Shown: positions 24,981 through 35,049, counted from the first letter of the stretch. The stretch: DNA of 64,000 bases from an uncultured Bacteroidales bacterium (GCA_902798425.1 CADBWR010000009.1:1-64000), one strand, 5' to 3'. Program-made: numbers and translations. The notes: generated by a model not told the origin, from the letters alone.

Positions 24981-25946
24981 ATGAAAAATCTGATGTCCAT
25001 AATCATCGCACTGCTGCTGTTGGCAGCATGCGGACAGTCGTATGAAGAGACGAAACGCATCTCGCGGGAACAGCGTCGCGAGGCGTGGCGCAAGGACTCG
25101 GCAGCGCTGAAAATTGCCGTAATGCCTACGCTGGACTGCCTGCCCTTGTTTGTAGCGCAGCAGTACGAACTCTTTGACACAGCCTATGGTGGTGTGCGTC
25201 TGAAGTTCTATAATGCACAGATGGACTGCGACACAGCTATCCAGAGAGGTAGGGTGGAAGGCACTGTTACTGATTTAGTGAGAGCAAAGCGAATGGAGCG
25301 TCAGGGACTGAAAATGCGCTATGTGGCAACAACCAATGCCTATTGGCAACTAGTCACTAACCGCAATGCCCGTATTCACCAGCTGAAACAGTTGGATGAC
25401 AAAATGGTGGCAATGACCCGTTTTTCGGCAACAGACCTAATGACAGATTGTTGCATTGACTCTGTGAAACTGGCAGCAGAACGCGTTTATAAGGTACAGA
25501 TCAACGATTTAGACGTGCGCATGCAGATGTTGTGGAACAACGAGATAGATGCCTTGTGGCTAACAGAACCGCAGGCTACTCAGGCACGTGTGATGAAAAA
25601 TCCCGTTGTGTTAGACACCAGAGATGTCGACTTGCAACTGGGCGTGCTGGCCTTCCGCGAGGTGGAGATGCGCCGACAGGCCCGTACCAAGCAGTTGGAA
25701 CTGTTTACGCAGGCCTATAACCAGGCTTGCGACTCTATCAATAAATACGGGGTGGCGTACTATTGCTCGATACTCGTAGACCGCTATAAGGTGAAGGAAC
25801 AGCTGATAGACTCTATACCACATCATATTCATTTCATGCAAGCCCGTGGCCCTCGTCAGAAGGACATCAACTATGCTACCCAGTGGTTGGAGAAAACCGA
25901 CGTTCGTCTAAGTAGTAAAACGGAGGTAGGCAATGGTAGGAAATGA
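24981..25946 (+). CDS. Substrate-binding-protein-like lipoprotein
   Basis: From the ATG at 24981 the protein has 321 residues with a lipoprotein signal (LMSIIIALLLLAACG). The rest resembles NMT1/SsuA-type periplasmic binding proteins: KIAVMPTLDCLPLFVAQQYELF near the N-terminus and NNEIDALWLTEPQATQAR in the middle. No ABC permease or ATPase is adjacent, so it may be a sensor or scaffold rather than a transporter part. A long upstream extension is rejected because the promoter lies inside it. It overlaps the TPR gene by 14 bases. Confidence 0.75.
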   Translation: MKNLMSIIIALLLLAACGQSYEETKRISREQRREAWRKDSAALKIAVMPTLDCLPLFVAQQYELFDTAYGGVRLKFYNAQMDCDTAIQRGRVEGTVTDLVRAKRMERQGLKMRYVATTNAYWQLVTNRNARIHQLKQLDDKMVAMTRFSATDLMTDCCIDSVKLAAERVYKVQINDLDVRMQMLWNNEIDALWLTEPQATQARVMKNPVVLDTRDVDLQLGVLAFREVEMRRQARTKQLELFTQAYNQACDSINKYGVAYYCSILVDRYKVKEQLIDSIPHHIHFMQARGPRQKDINYATQWLEKTDVRLSSKTEVGNGRK

Positions 25947-28065
25947 GAGTCTGACACTCGTTGACAAGGCCTTAAAGGCAGGTAACTGCGGAAGGGCTAT
26001 CCGTCAGATGGAAAACTACCTGGCAGCATGGCCTGAGCAGCACACTGCAGAGAAACTGATGGAACTGCGGGAGGACTATGACCGTATGGAAGCCTATTGG
26101 CAGCAAGGGGGTGCTGACCCTCAGCGCGCGGAACTCTATCAGCGCTTGTTGCAGCGCGTCTATGTGCTCTACGCCAATGTAATGCACTATCACCGCATGA
26201 AGGCCTCTCCCTATCAGAACAGCCTTTATACCCGTGTGCGCCAAGGACAGCGCGAATGGTCGCTGACCGCCATCCGTCAAGAGATGGAGGGGTTTGTAAG
26301 CAATGTTGCTATGCTACAGCTGGAACCCGACAATAAGCGTGCTGCCAAGAGTGCTACGCTCTATCGAGAACACCAGCAGCAGATGAACCAGCTGTTTGAA
26401 TATGTGCTGACATCGCGTCAATGGTCGGAGGGTGTGGGCAGCCAGTTTGCAGAGATGCTGACCTCCCCCACGACGGATAGCATAGACCAGCAATTGCTCG
26501 TTTCTGCTGTCACACTGTCGCTGATGAACCAGTTCGATATGGCTAAATTCCGCATGCTAATAGAGGTGTACCGACTGTCGCAAGACGAGGCTGTGCGCCA
26601 GCGTGCCCTGGTGGGGTGGGCATTGTCTGTCTCTGATGACTACCGACTGGTCTATCCTGAACAGCGCGACCTCTTGGTGTCGTTGCTGGAGTCTGAACAG
26701 GTCTGTCAGGAACTGACGGAACTGCAGATGCAACTCATCTACTGCCTGAATGAGGAGAAAGACAGCAACACCATCCAAAAAGAGATCATGCCCGATTTGC
26801 TGAAGAGCTCGTCGCTGATGATGGGACAGGAGTTTGCAGAGAGTGACGAAGATCATTTGGAAGAGGTGCTGCACCCGGAACGCTCTGAGGAACGCATGGA
26901 GAAAATGGAGTCTTCCATGCGTCGCATGATGGACATGCAGAAGGAGGGCATTGACGTGTTCTATCAGGGTTTCTCGCAGATTAAGCGCTATCCTTTCTTC
27001 TATGATATCAGCAACTGGTTGGTACCTTTCTTCGAGCAGCATCCAGACATTGCACAATATGTCAACAGTCAGGAAAATATGGCTTTTCTGAAAAAGGTTT
27101 TTGCCACTAACACATTCTGTAACAGCGACAAGTATTCGTTTGTTATTGCTGTACAGCAGGTGATAGACCATCTGCCTCAGCAGGTACGTGAGATGCTGAA
27201 ACGGGGCGAGTATGTTCCCGAGGAGTTGGCGGAAGGTGTAGAACCGTTAGCAGCCTTAGAGCGACGTCTCTACCTGATGGATATTTACCGATTCTTTCGT
27301 TTGTTTCCACACCGTTCGGAACTGTATAACCCCTTCGATACAACGACAGACGAGGTGGGAGGCTGTGACTTCTTCTCTTGTGAGTTGCTGAAAGACACAC
27401 CTTTGGAGAAAAGTAAGGCGCAGATAGTCAGACAACTGAAGAAACACCAGATGAACCATGCCGCCCAGCGCTTGTTGACAACCTTCGGAGCCTCTTCGCG
27501 TGATGTGCAGTATTATCTTTGGACATACGACTACGACCATGTGTTGCAGCTGAATCCACTCCATGAACGTGCCCTGTTGGGAAAAGGCCGGCAGCTATAT
27601 GACGAAGGTCGTTACGAGGAGGCACTGACGTGGTTTGAGAAAATGGCAGAGACCTATCCGGAGAAGTCTAATAGCCAGTTGTATGTGGCTATCTGTCTGG
27701 TTCAGTTGGAACGTTATGAAGATGCACTGAAACCTCTCTACCGGCTGAATTATGAACAACCCGAGAACGACAGCGTAAGCCGCGTATTGGCATGGGCACT
27801 GACATGCCAGGGAAAGCTGGAACAGGCTGCTAAGTACTACGAACAGCTGACGGGCCGTGAAAAGCAGAATGACGAAGACCTGAAGAACTTTGGCTACTGT
27901 CTGTGGCTGCAGGGAGAGGTCGGTCGTGCTGCTGATTTGTTCCGCCTGTACTGCCAGCGTAACGAGCAGGCAACGGCCATGCTGTCAGACTTCTTTGATA
28001 CGGAGTGGTTACAGAAAAGAGGCATCACAATGGTGGAAATCAACATGATGCAGGCACTTCTATAA
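25933..28065 (+). CDS. Large TPR-repeat protein
   Basis: The 710-residue protein has no signal peptide or membrane helix. Its C-terminal quarter carries clear tetratricopeptide repeats (RALLGKGRQLYDEGRYEEALTW, LYVAICLVQLERYEDALKPL, VLAWALTCQGKLEQAAKYYE). The N-terminal and central parts are helical but not recognisable. TPR proteins are protein-protein scaffolds. Coupling to the binding-protein-like lipoprotein by a 14-base overlap suggests they work together, but the cellular process is unknown. The stop codon lies in an octamer repeat that runs to 28104. Confidence 0.8.
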   Translation: MVGNESLTLVDKALKAGNCGRAIRQMENYLAAWPEQHTAEKLMELREDYDRMEAYWQQGGADPQRAELYQRLLQRVYVLYANVMHYHRMKASPYQNSLYTRVRQGQREWSLTAIRQEMEGFVSNVAMLQLEPDNKRAAKSATLYREHQQQMNQLFEYVLTSRQWSEGVGSQFAEMLTSPTTDSIDQQLLVSAVTLSLMNQFDMAKFRMLIEVYRLSQDEAVRQRALVGWALSVSDDYRLVYPEQRDLLVSLLESEQVCQELTELQMQLIYCLNEEKDSNTIQKEIMPDLLKSSSLMMGQEFAESDEDHLEEVLHPERSEERMEKMESSMRRMMDMQKEGIDVFYQGFSQIKRYPFFYDISNWLVPFFEQHPDIAQYVNSQENMAFLKKVFATNTFCNSDKYSFVIAVQQVIDHLPQQVREMLKRGEYVPEELAEGVEPLAALERRLYLMDIYRFFRLFPHRSELYNPFDTTTDEVGGCDFFSCELLKDTPLEKSKAQIVRQLKKHQMNHAAQRLLTTFGASSRDVQYYLWTYDYDHVLQLNPLHERALLGKGRQLYDEGRYEEALTWFEKMAETYPEKSNSQLYVAICLVQLERYEDALKPLYRLNYEQPENDSVSRVLAWALTCQGKLEQAAKYYEQLTGREKQNDEDLKNFGYCLWLQGEVGRAADLFRLYCQRNEQATAMLSDFFDTEWLQKRGITMVEINMMQALL

Positions 28066-28104
28066 CTCCTTAACTTCTATAACTTCTTAACTTCTTAACT
28101 TCTT
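28064..28104. repeat. AACTTCTT octamer array between convergent genes
   Basis: Five near-identical units with an 8-base period (AACTCCTT, AACTTCTAT, then AACTTCTT three times) start inside the stop codon of the TPR gene. They end just before the phospholipase stop. Unlike most arrays in this window the period is 8, not 7. Confidence 0.8.
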
Positions 28105-28110
28105 AAAAAA

Positions 28111-29400
28111 TTACAAGAACGGCTGTAGCAAGTGGGCAAACCAGCCACGGAACTTCTGCCAGCCTGTGCGGAACTCGTCCCACGACTCTTCTGTCAGTTG
28201 GAAGCTCTGCTGCTTGTCGCGCCAGAACATGTTGTCAAGCTCACGGGTTGTCTGTGGGTCTACGATGACTGCATTCTCCTCGAAATCACACTTCAGACTA
28301 CGGGCATCCAGATTGGTGCTGCCTACAGTGCAGTATTGGCCGTCGACCATCATAATCTTGGAATGGTGGAAGCCTGGTTTGTAAAGCCAGACGGTGGCTC
28401 CGCGCTTCATCAATTTATGAGCTTGGTAGAGGGCACAGTCGGGTGTTAAAGGTATATCACTCTTTGACGACAGCATAATCTCCACCTTTACACCTCTGCG
28501 TATAGCTCTTGTAAGGGCTCTCGTTAGCGTGGGAATCAGCGTGAAGTAGGGATTGATGATGTGTATGGAGTCTTCAGCCTGATCGATGGCATTGATATAG
28601 AAGGTACGCATAATCTTTGGTGTGACCCCTGGCTCACGATTGATAATACCCACCATTTTGCGCCCACTCGTACAAGTCGTATCGAGCTTCAGACCTTCGA
28701 AATGGGTTAGCGTTCCACCATTATAGTACTTCATTCCACCTATGTTCTGCTTCGTGGTGCGGTTCCAGATACGGAGGAAGATGGTCTGCAACTCATTGAC
28801 AGCATCGCCCTCCAGACGGCAGTGCATGTCGCGCCATTCGCCCACCTGTTCCGTACCTTTTATATAATAGTCTGCAACATTCATACCGCCCGTATAGGCT
28901 ATCTTTCCGTCGATGACAACAATTTTACGATGGTCGCGCCCAAAGATGTGGTTTACCCACGGAAAACGGATAGGAGAGTACTCGACAATCTCTATGCCAG
29001 CATCGCGCAGAGGCTTCAGATGGCGTTTCTTCAGTGGCTGGTTGTTGGAATCGTTGCCAAAACCGTCGAACATGGCGCGCACTTCGACCCCCTCCTTTAC
29101 CTTTTCGCGTAGCAAGTCGAACAGCAAAAAAGCTATGGAGTCGTTACGAAAGTTGAAATATTCCAGGTGAATGCTGCTCTTAGCCTGACGGATGGCCTTA
29201 AACATGTCGTCAAACTTCTCTTGACCGGAATAGAGCAGGGTAACCTTGTTGTTGTCTGTGAAACGCACACCATTCTGACGGAGTGTATACACAATGACGG
29301 AGTCGCTAATCTGCGCACTTGCGGGGCTAAATGATAACAGACTGATGACCAGTGACAAACCTGCCACCATCCATATCCTTAACCTACTATTCTTTTCCAT
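28111..29400 (-). CDS. Phospholipase D-family protein, cardiolipin synthase type
   Basis: The 429-residue protein has two HKD motifs, RDHRKIVVIDG (near residue 157) and GFHHSKIMMVDG (near residue 344), each followed by a GxxN/D stretch (GGMNVADYY, GSTNLDARS). This is typical of bacterial cardiolipin synthases, which join two phosphatidylglycerols. Unlike E. coli ClsA it starts with a single hydrophobic segment ending ASA, which looks like a cleavable signal, so the enzyme may be periplasmic. No good promoter box is seen upstream. Confidence 0.85.
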   Translation of the reverse strand: MEKNSRLRIWMVAGLSLVISLLSFSPASAQISDSVIVYTLRQNGVRFTDNNKVTLLYSGQEKFDDMFKAIRQAKSSIHLEYFNFRNDSIAFLLFDLLREKVKEGVEVRAMFDGFGNDSNNQPLKKRHLKPLRDAGIEIVEYSPIRFPWVNHIFGRDHRKIVVIDGKIAYTGGMNVADYYIKGTEQVGEWRDMHCRLEGDAVNELQTIFLRIWNRTTKQNIGGMKYYNGGTLTHFEGLKLDTTCTSGRKMVGIINREPGVTPKIMRTFYINAIDQAEDSIHIINPYFTLIPTLTRALTRAIRRGVKVEIMLSSKSDIPLTPDCALYQAHKLMKRGATVWLYKPGFHHSKIMMVDGQYCTVGSTNLDARSLKCDFEENAVIVDPQTTRELDNMFWRDKQQSFQLTEESWDEFRTGWQKFRGWFAHLLQPFL

Positions 29401-29484
29401 TTTCCAATTATGTGTTATTTTCGTCCTCGAATTTATTTTAAAACAATGAACTAAACGAATTTCACGAATGAACTATGCACTGTC

Positions 29485-32400
29485 TTACCGTTTGTTTTTC
29501 AGTCTATACTCCAATGGCGTCATACCGTACTTCTCCTTGAAGATGTTGATGAAGTTCTCTGCCGTCATGAATCCCACATTGATAGCCAACTCACTGAGGT
29601 TGAGGTTGGTGTTGACAAGTAGGGTGCAGGCATGCTTCAGACGTATCTCGCGGACGACCTCGGCAGGTGTCTTGGTTGTTATGCTGCGTATCTTGTGGAA
29701 GAACGGCACACGGCCCATGCCCATTGCTGCTGCCATGTCTTCCAGACTGATCTGGCCGCGACTCATATTCTGCAGCACGAACTGCTCGACATTACGCATC
29801 AGCTGCTGGTCCATGATGTTGTTCATAGAGTAGTCGCCGATGGTGTTGTCATCGTAGTATTTAGCCAAGATGTTCTGCTCCTCAGGGGCTGTCACGTTCT
29901 CAGGACTATCCTGCGCCTCCTGCGTCTCCTGACTATCGGTGGTCTCGGAATTGTCGGAGAGGTTAACATTCTTGTAATCTTCAAAGCTCATTGTGGCAGT
30001 AGTCATACTTGCGTTTTGTCCCTCCAACATACGAGTTTCCTTACCTTCGATGACGTTCTGATTAATCTCGATAGGAGCCAGACCCATAACCTTGTTGAAG
30101 CGCATTACAGCCTCCTGAATGTTGAACGGCTTAGCCAGATAGTCGTCTGCAGCGAGTGTGATGTTCTGTTCGCTCATGGTCTCGGGAGTAAGAACTGTAT
30201 CTGTCATTAGCACAAACTTCGTCTTGCTCCTGGTATGGCTGGACTTGAACTGGTTGCACAGCTCACTACCCGTAATGCTGTCACCCATATCGTGTTTGCA
30301 GACAACGAGGTCGGCCTTGAGCGTATCAATATCGGGTAGGGCAGCCTTGATATTGTCGTAGACATGGAAATCGTAGATCTCACACAGATGGGCACGCATG
30401 AAGTGCAGGAATTCGCGGTTGGTATCGATGAGTACTACGCAGAACTTCTGTGTCTGTCCTTCAATGCGCAGCGGCTTGATGTCAAGGTCATTCTGCTGGT
30501 TTGTGATAACAGCCAACTCGATTTCACCCTCGTCGTTCAGTTCAAGACGGTCCTTGGCTGTCGACTCAGCCTTCTTCTCCGGATTCTCCAACGTGCTCTG
30601 CATCTCAGAGATACGCGTGATAATCTGCAACAGCTGGAAGTGGAGCGAGTTCAGCTGTTCACGACCCTCCAACGACTGTTCGCGCATCGACATATCACCA
30701 ATAATTGTTGTCATGCGGGCCATGGGCTGACGCAGTTCGTCGCTGGCCAGCTTTATCTCCTCGCGCTGACGCTTCAACTCATCGATGACGGTATTACGCT
30801 TCTTCCAGGCCTTTCTGTATTTCTTAATACCAAAGCGCCAGATAATAACAATGATAATCAAGATAATAACATAGAATGTCAGCATCCACCATGACAGCCA
30901 CCAGGGACGGTCAACGTGAATATCAAGGATGCGCTCTTGATTGCTGACGGCACCATCTGCACTGACAGCCTTGACGTGCAGTTTGTAGTCGCCACTGCTC
31001 AGATTTTCGAAGCGGACACCATGGAGTAGGGCATCGCCGTTACGCCAGTCGTTGTCCAGTCCCTCCATCCAGTACATAAACTGCAGACGCTCGCTTTGGT
31101 TGTAGTTACCTGCTGCAAACTTGATGGTGATGGTGTTCTGACTGTTATACAAATCTATCTTGTTGCTCTCGTTGAGAGCCTGTGGCAAGATGATGTTTCC
31201 ATCATAGTTTACGCCAGTCAGAATCTCTTGCTCGCCAACAAACAGCTGGGTTAGCATGACGCGTGGCAGCGAGGCTTGCTCGTCTTTGTTGGTATGGCGC
31301 ACCCAGTTGATGCCAAACAGTCCGCCAAACAGCACCTCGCCGTCTTTCTTTGTGAGGATAGAGCCCATATTGAACTCATTGCTCTGCAGACCATCGCTGA
31401 TGGTGTAGTTGTAGAGACCGTAGTTGAAGGTCTCGTTTTCGTGGTTTCGCTGTACCACAATACGGCTAACGCCATTGCTGGTGGTTACCCAGATGCTGTG
31501 GTTCTTATCTTCTGCAATACCGCAGATGGAGTTGTTGCACAGTCCGTCTTTTTCTGTTATCAGATTGAGCTCGTCGTTGTCAAGGTTCAGGATGTTAATA
31601 CCTTCTCGAGTACCAATCCACAACAGTCCTCTGGAGTCTTCGTATATCTGGGTAATAAAGTTGTTGGTGAATGATTTCAGATTAGAGACATTACCTGTCA
31701 GAACCTTCTTCTCGCGGGTCGACAGGTTCAGGATAACCATTCCTTCTGCCGTACCTATCAACAGGTTGTTGTTGGTACCATAGTACAGCGTGGTAATGTT
31801 GTTAGTGGTTAACATACCATTCTCACGGGTGTACGAAGAGAATGTGTTCATCCTGGGGTTGTAGACCTGCAGACCGCCATTGGTTGCTATCCATAGGTTG
31901 CCGCTCTTATCGCAACTCAGCGCGTTGATATGGTCGTCAATGAGCGTCTTCATGCTGTCACGGGCAGCAGAGTAGAAGGTGCTGACGCCATCCTTGATGC
32001 GTGTCAGACCATTCTGCTTAGAACCTACCCACAAGCTACCGTCAGGAGTCGTTGTCATACAAGTTACCTTGAGACTGGCCAATGGTCCTTCATAGCCAAT
32101 AATGCCTTTGTCGCCTGTACCATACCAGATGGTGCCGTCTTGGTCTTGTGCTATGGCTGTGATGTCACCGTTCAGCAGTGACTGAAACTTGTAGATGTTG
32201 TCGCCATAGTAGGCCAGACCTGACTTCTCCGATCCTACCCATAGCAAGTCTGTATCGTCAACATACACACTCTGCACACCCACTACATCCTGGTTGTAGA
32301 TATGATTATTGCTACTGGTACCTTGTGGCGTGACAGGCTCCATCTCCAGTGTGTTCACATTGGCGCGTATCAGTCCTAAACGGTCCGTACCGATCCAGAT

Positions 32401-33246
32401 ATTTCCCTTGTGGTCTCCGGCTATGCCGTTCACGCTATGGTCGGTATTATTGCCCGTCATGCCCAGTTGGTCGCCAATGGTTGTATTCCACGTGTTGGTA
32501 CTCTTGTTATACAGCATCAGCGTTCCCTGTCCGTAGAGCCAGATGTTGTCCTGCTGGTCAGCATAGGCGTTCAGCGTAGAGGATTTGCGCAGGTGTTGCT
32601 GGGCAATGTAGTCTGTCTTCCATACGGTACGCTGCTGGTGCATTACATCGCAGCATACGATGCGTCCGTCATCGTAGACTATCAAGGCACCATCGCGGCA
32701 CTCACTGATATTCGTTATTACACCCTGAGGAACACCATGGGAGTCGTCTGTATATCCAAATTCGAAGAGCAGTTGCTGCTGCATGTTGTAGGCTACCACA
32801 CCTTTGTTGGGAATGGCTGCCCAGAAATTCTTGTGACTGTCTATATAAACCACGTTCGGTCTGCCTTCAATGCCCATGCGACCATAGACTTGCTTCATGT
32901 CGCGCTCGAAGTTTTCGCCCTGTGGGTGATAGATGCAGAATCCTGCCGAGGTCTCAATCCATAGTGTACCCTCCAGCGTCTCCTGAATGCTGATGATGTA
33001 GCTGTCGGGCAGTGAGGAACCATCCTGCGAGTTGCATTGGAAGTTATGGAATGTATAGCCGTCGTAGCGATAAAGACCTGCTGGCGTTCCTAACCAGATA
33101 TATCCGCGTGAATCCTTGAGTATGCAGTTAATTTGGCTGATTGTCAGTCCGTTATGCGCATCGAGAATCTTGAATAGATAGACTCCTGCAGCGCCTATGG
33201 GCAGTGCCAGCATGAGTATCAGCAGTATCTTTCTCAGTATCTTCAT
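29485..33246 (-). CDS. Hybrid two-component-like regulator lacking a functional phosphorelay
   Basis: About 1253 residues from the ATG at 33246. A signal/anchor helix is followed by about 14 two-component propeller repeats (GLTISQINCILKDSRGYIWLGT type), a Y_Y_Y domain and a membrane helix (WWMLTFYVIILIIIVIIW, near residue 790). A degenerate dimerisation helix reads SDELRQPMARM, with Asp where the phospho-His of SHELRTP should be. No HATPase_c motifs follow. A receiver-like domain has lysine (LVVCKHDM) in place of the phospho-Asp but keeps AKPF. An AraC-type DNA-binding domain ends the protein. It lies 27 bases after kdsD. Confidence 0.8.
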   Translation of the reverse strand: MKILRKILLILMLALPIGAAGVYLFKILDAHNGLTISQINCILKDSRGYIWLGTPAGLYRYDGYTFHNFQCNSQDGSSLPDSYIISIQETLEGTLWIETSAGFCIYHPQGENFERDMKQVYGRMGIEGRPNVVYIDSHKNFWAAIPNKGVVAYNMQQQLLFEFGYTDDSHGVPQGVITNISECRDGALIVYDDGRIVCCDVMHQQRTVWKTDYIAQQHLRKSSTLNAYADQQDNIWLYGQGTLMLYNKSTNTWNTTIGDQLGMTGNNTDHSVNGIAGDHKGNIWIGTDRLGLIRANVNTLEMEPVTPQGTSSNNHIYNQDVVGVQSVYVDDTDLLWVGSEKSGLAYYGDNIYKFQSLLNGDITAIAQDQDGTIWYGTGDKGIIGYEGPLASLKVTCMTTTPDGSLWVGSKQNGLTRIKDGVSTFYSAARDSMKTLIDDHINALSCDKSGNLWIATNGGLQVYNPRMNTFSSYTRENGMLTTNNITTLYYGTNNNLLIGTAEGMVILNLSTREKKVLTGNVSNLKSFTNNFITQIYEDSRGLLWIGTREGINILNLDNDELNLITEKDGLCNNSICGIAEDKNHSIWVTTSNGVSRIVVQRNHENETFNYGLYNYTISDGLQSNEFNMGSILTKKDGEVLFGGLFGINWVRHTNKDEQASLPRVMLTQLFVGEQEILTGVNYDGNIILPQALNESNKIDLYNSQNTITIKFAAGNYNQSERLQFMYWMEGLDNDWRNGDALLHGVRFENLSSGDYKLHVKAVSADGAVSNQERILDIHVDRPWWLSWWMLTFYVIILIIIVIIWRFGIKKYRKAWKKRNTVIDELKRQREEIKLASDELRQPMARMTTIIGDMSMREQSLEGREQLNSLHFQLLQIITRISEMQSTLENPEKKAESTAKDRLELNDEGEIELAVITNQQNDLDIKPLRIEGQTQKFCVVLIDTNREFLHFMRAHLCEIYDFHVYDNIKAALPDIDTLKADLVVCKHDMGDSITGSELCNQFKSSHTRSKTKFVLMTDTVLTPETMSEQNITLAADDYLAKPFNIQEAVMRFNKVMGLAPIEINQNVIEGKETRMLEGQNASMTTATMSFEDYKNVNLSDNSETTDSQETQEAQDSPENVTAPEEQNILAKYYDDNTIGDYSMNNIMDQQLMRNVEQFVLQNMSRGQISLEDMAAAMGMGRVPFFHKIRSITTKTPAEVVREIRLKHACTLLVNTNLNLSELAINVGFMTAENFINIFKEKYGMTPLEYRLKNKR

Positions 33247-33272
33247 ATAGACATATAGACTTGTATAATATA

Positions 33273-34220
33273 TTATAGTACGCACGCGTAGCGGTCGACA
33301 ATACCCATCAGGTGGTTGCCGTCGTCCACTACTAACACGTTATGTATCTTATGCTTGTTCATGATTTTCTGGATGTCTGAAATCTTAGCCTGCGGAGAAA
33401 CCGTCTTCGGTGTGCGCGTCATGATATCCTCCACGGTATGGTTGAAGAAGTCAGCCTGCCATTTCTCCATAGCCCGACGGATGTCACCATCGGTAATCAG
33501 ACCAGCTATCTTTCCGTCCTCGACGGCTACACCCAGTCCAAGCTTACCCTTGCTGACGTGAATAATAGCCTCGCCCAGGTGCATGTTGGCAGACAGCAGG
33601 GGCATATTTTCCGTAATCATCACATCCTGGGCGGTAGTAAGCAGTCGCTTGCCTAATTCGCCACCAGGGTGGAACTGCGCAAAATCCTGCGGACGGAAAT
33701 GGCGCTTCTCCATGAGTGCGATAGCTAGTGCGTCGCCCATAGCCAGTGTGGCTGTTGTCGAACTGGTGGGTGCCAGGTTCAGCGGACAGGCCTCTTTCTC
33801 TACGCTGACGTTCAGGTGGCAGGTGGAGTATTTCGCCAACAGCGACTTCGGATTGCCGCTCATACCGATAATAGGAATCTGCATGTGCAATACCATGGGA
33901 ATGAAGCGCAACAATTCGTCTGTCTGTCCAGAGTTAGAGATTGCTACTACCACGTCGCCTTGAGACATTACACCCAAATCACCGTGATAGACGTCCAGTG
34001 GATTGATAAAGAACGATGGCGTTCCTGTAGAGGCCAGCGTGGCAGCTATCTTCGCACCGATATGACCGCTCTTGCCTACGCCCGTTACGATGACTTTGCC
34101 TTTGCATTCCATAATCATGTCAACAGCACGTTCAAAGTCGTTATCCATCTTAGGTATGAGGTCGAGAATGGCTTGTGCCTCCTCTTTCAATGCCTGTATC
34201 GCAATCTCTTTTGTTGTCAT
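33273..34220 (-). CDS. kdsD: Arabinose-5-phosphate isomerase (KpsF/GutQ family)
   Basis: The 315-residue protein has a SIS sugar isomerase domain (VTGVGKSGHIGAKIAATLAS, VAISNSGQTDEL, LAPTSSTTATLAMGDALA) and two C-terminal CBS domains (DVMITENMP and DIMTRTPKT regions). It interconverts ribulose-5-phosphate and arabinose-5-phosphate, the first step to Kdo for lipid A-core. It lies 42 bases after kdsA, which makes the next pathway step, so the two form an operon. Confidence 0.94.
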   Translation of the reverse strand: MTTKEIAIQALKEEAQAILDLIPKMDNDFERAVDMIMECKGKVIVTGVGKSGHIGAKIAATLASTGTPSFFINPLDVYHGDLGVMSQGDVVVAISNSGQTDELLRFIPMVLHMQIPIIGMSGNPKSLLAKYSTCHLNVSVEKEACPLNLAPTSSTTATLAMGDALAIALMEKRHFRPQDFAQFHPGGELGKRLLTTAQDVMITENMPLLSANMHLGEAIIHVSKGKLGLGVAVEDGKIAGLITDGDIRRAMEKWQADFFNHTVEDIMTRTPKTVSPQAKISDIQKIMNKHKIHNVLVVDDGNHLMGIVDRYACVL

Positions 34221-34262
34221 TTTTTCTTTATTCTGTTTGGGGCCTGTGTGGCCTTTGTGTGT

Positions 34263-35015
34263 TTATAGGAGTTTTTCTATGAGTCCTTCCAACTTGTCTA
34301 ACTGCAGCATGTTGGCAGCATCGCTGAGACCTTGGTCAGGGGTAGGGTGCACCTCAAAGAAGAAACCGTTGGCTCCGAAAGCTTTGGCAGCCATTGCCAT
34401 CTGCGGAACAAAACGGCGGTCACCGCCAGTCTTGCCATCAGCGCCGCCAGGACGTTGTACGCTATGTGTGCAGTCCATAATGACCGTATCTGTTATTTCG
34501 AGCATATCGGGAATGTTACGGAAGTCTACCACCAGATTGTTGTAGCCCATCATATTGCCACGCTCCGTCAGCCAAACCTCCTTGGCACCGCCATCGAGGG
34601 CTTTCTCTACGGGGTACTTCATGTCGTGTCCACTGAGAAACTGTGCCTTCTTGATGTTCACCGTCTTGCCAGTCTTTGCTGCTGCCAGCAGAAGGTCTGT
34701 CTGTCGGCAGAGGAATGCGGGTATCTGCAGTACGTCACACACCTGACCTGCAGGTTCTGCCTGCCACGATTCGTGAATGTCTGTCAGCACGCGCAGCCCA
34801 TACTTGGATTTTACATCACTTAGCATCAACAGTCCGTGATCGATTCCTGGACCACGGAATGAATGTACAGAGGTGCGGTTGGCTTTGTCAAAAGAAGCCT
34901 TGAAAATTATATTGGTACCCAGTTTCTTGTTGATTTCCACCAACTTAGAAGCCACCGTGTCCAGCAACTCGGCAGATTCTATCACGCAGGGCCCAGCGAT
35001 AAATGTCTGTTTCAT
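34263..35015 (-). CDS. kdsA: 3-deoxy-8-phosphooctulonate (Kdo-8-phosphate) synthase
   Basis: The 250-residue protein condenses arabinose-5-phosphate and phosphoenolpyruvate. Signatures are FKASFDKANRTS, SFRGPG, TDIHESWQAEP, IPAFLCRQTDLL, LTERGNMMGYNNLVVD and DCTHSVQRPGG. The AGPC at residues 7-10 has the cysteine of the metal-dependent (class II) enzymes rather than the asparagine of the E. coli type. Promoter box at 35042-35049 (minus-strand TACCTTTG). Confidence 0.96.
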   Translation of the reverse strand: MKQTFIAGPCVIESAELLDTVASKLVEINKKLGTNIIFKASFDKANRTSVHSFRGPGIDHGLLMLSDVKSKYGLRVLTDIHESWQAEPAGQVCDVLQIPAFLCRQTDLLLAAAKTGKTVNIKKAQFLSGHDMKYPVEKALDGGAKEVWLTERGNMMGYNNLVVDFRNIPDMLEITDTVIMDCTHSVQRPGGADGKTGGDRRFVPQMAMAAKAFGANGFFFEVHPTPDQGLSDAANMLQLDKLEGLIEKLL

Positions 35016-35041
35016 GCCTTTTGTGTTATGTAATATCAGGG

Positions 35042-35049
35042 CAAAGGTA
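35042..35049 (-). promoter_or_regulatory. Promoter -7 box of the kdsA-kdsD operon
   Basis: The minus strand reads TACCTTTG, with TTCTTTG just upstream. The kdsA ATG lies about 27 bases downstream. Confidence 0.55.
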
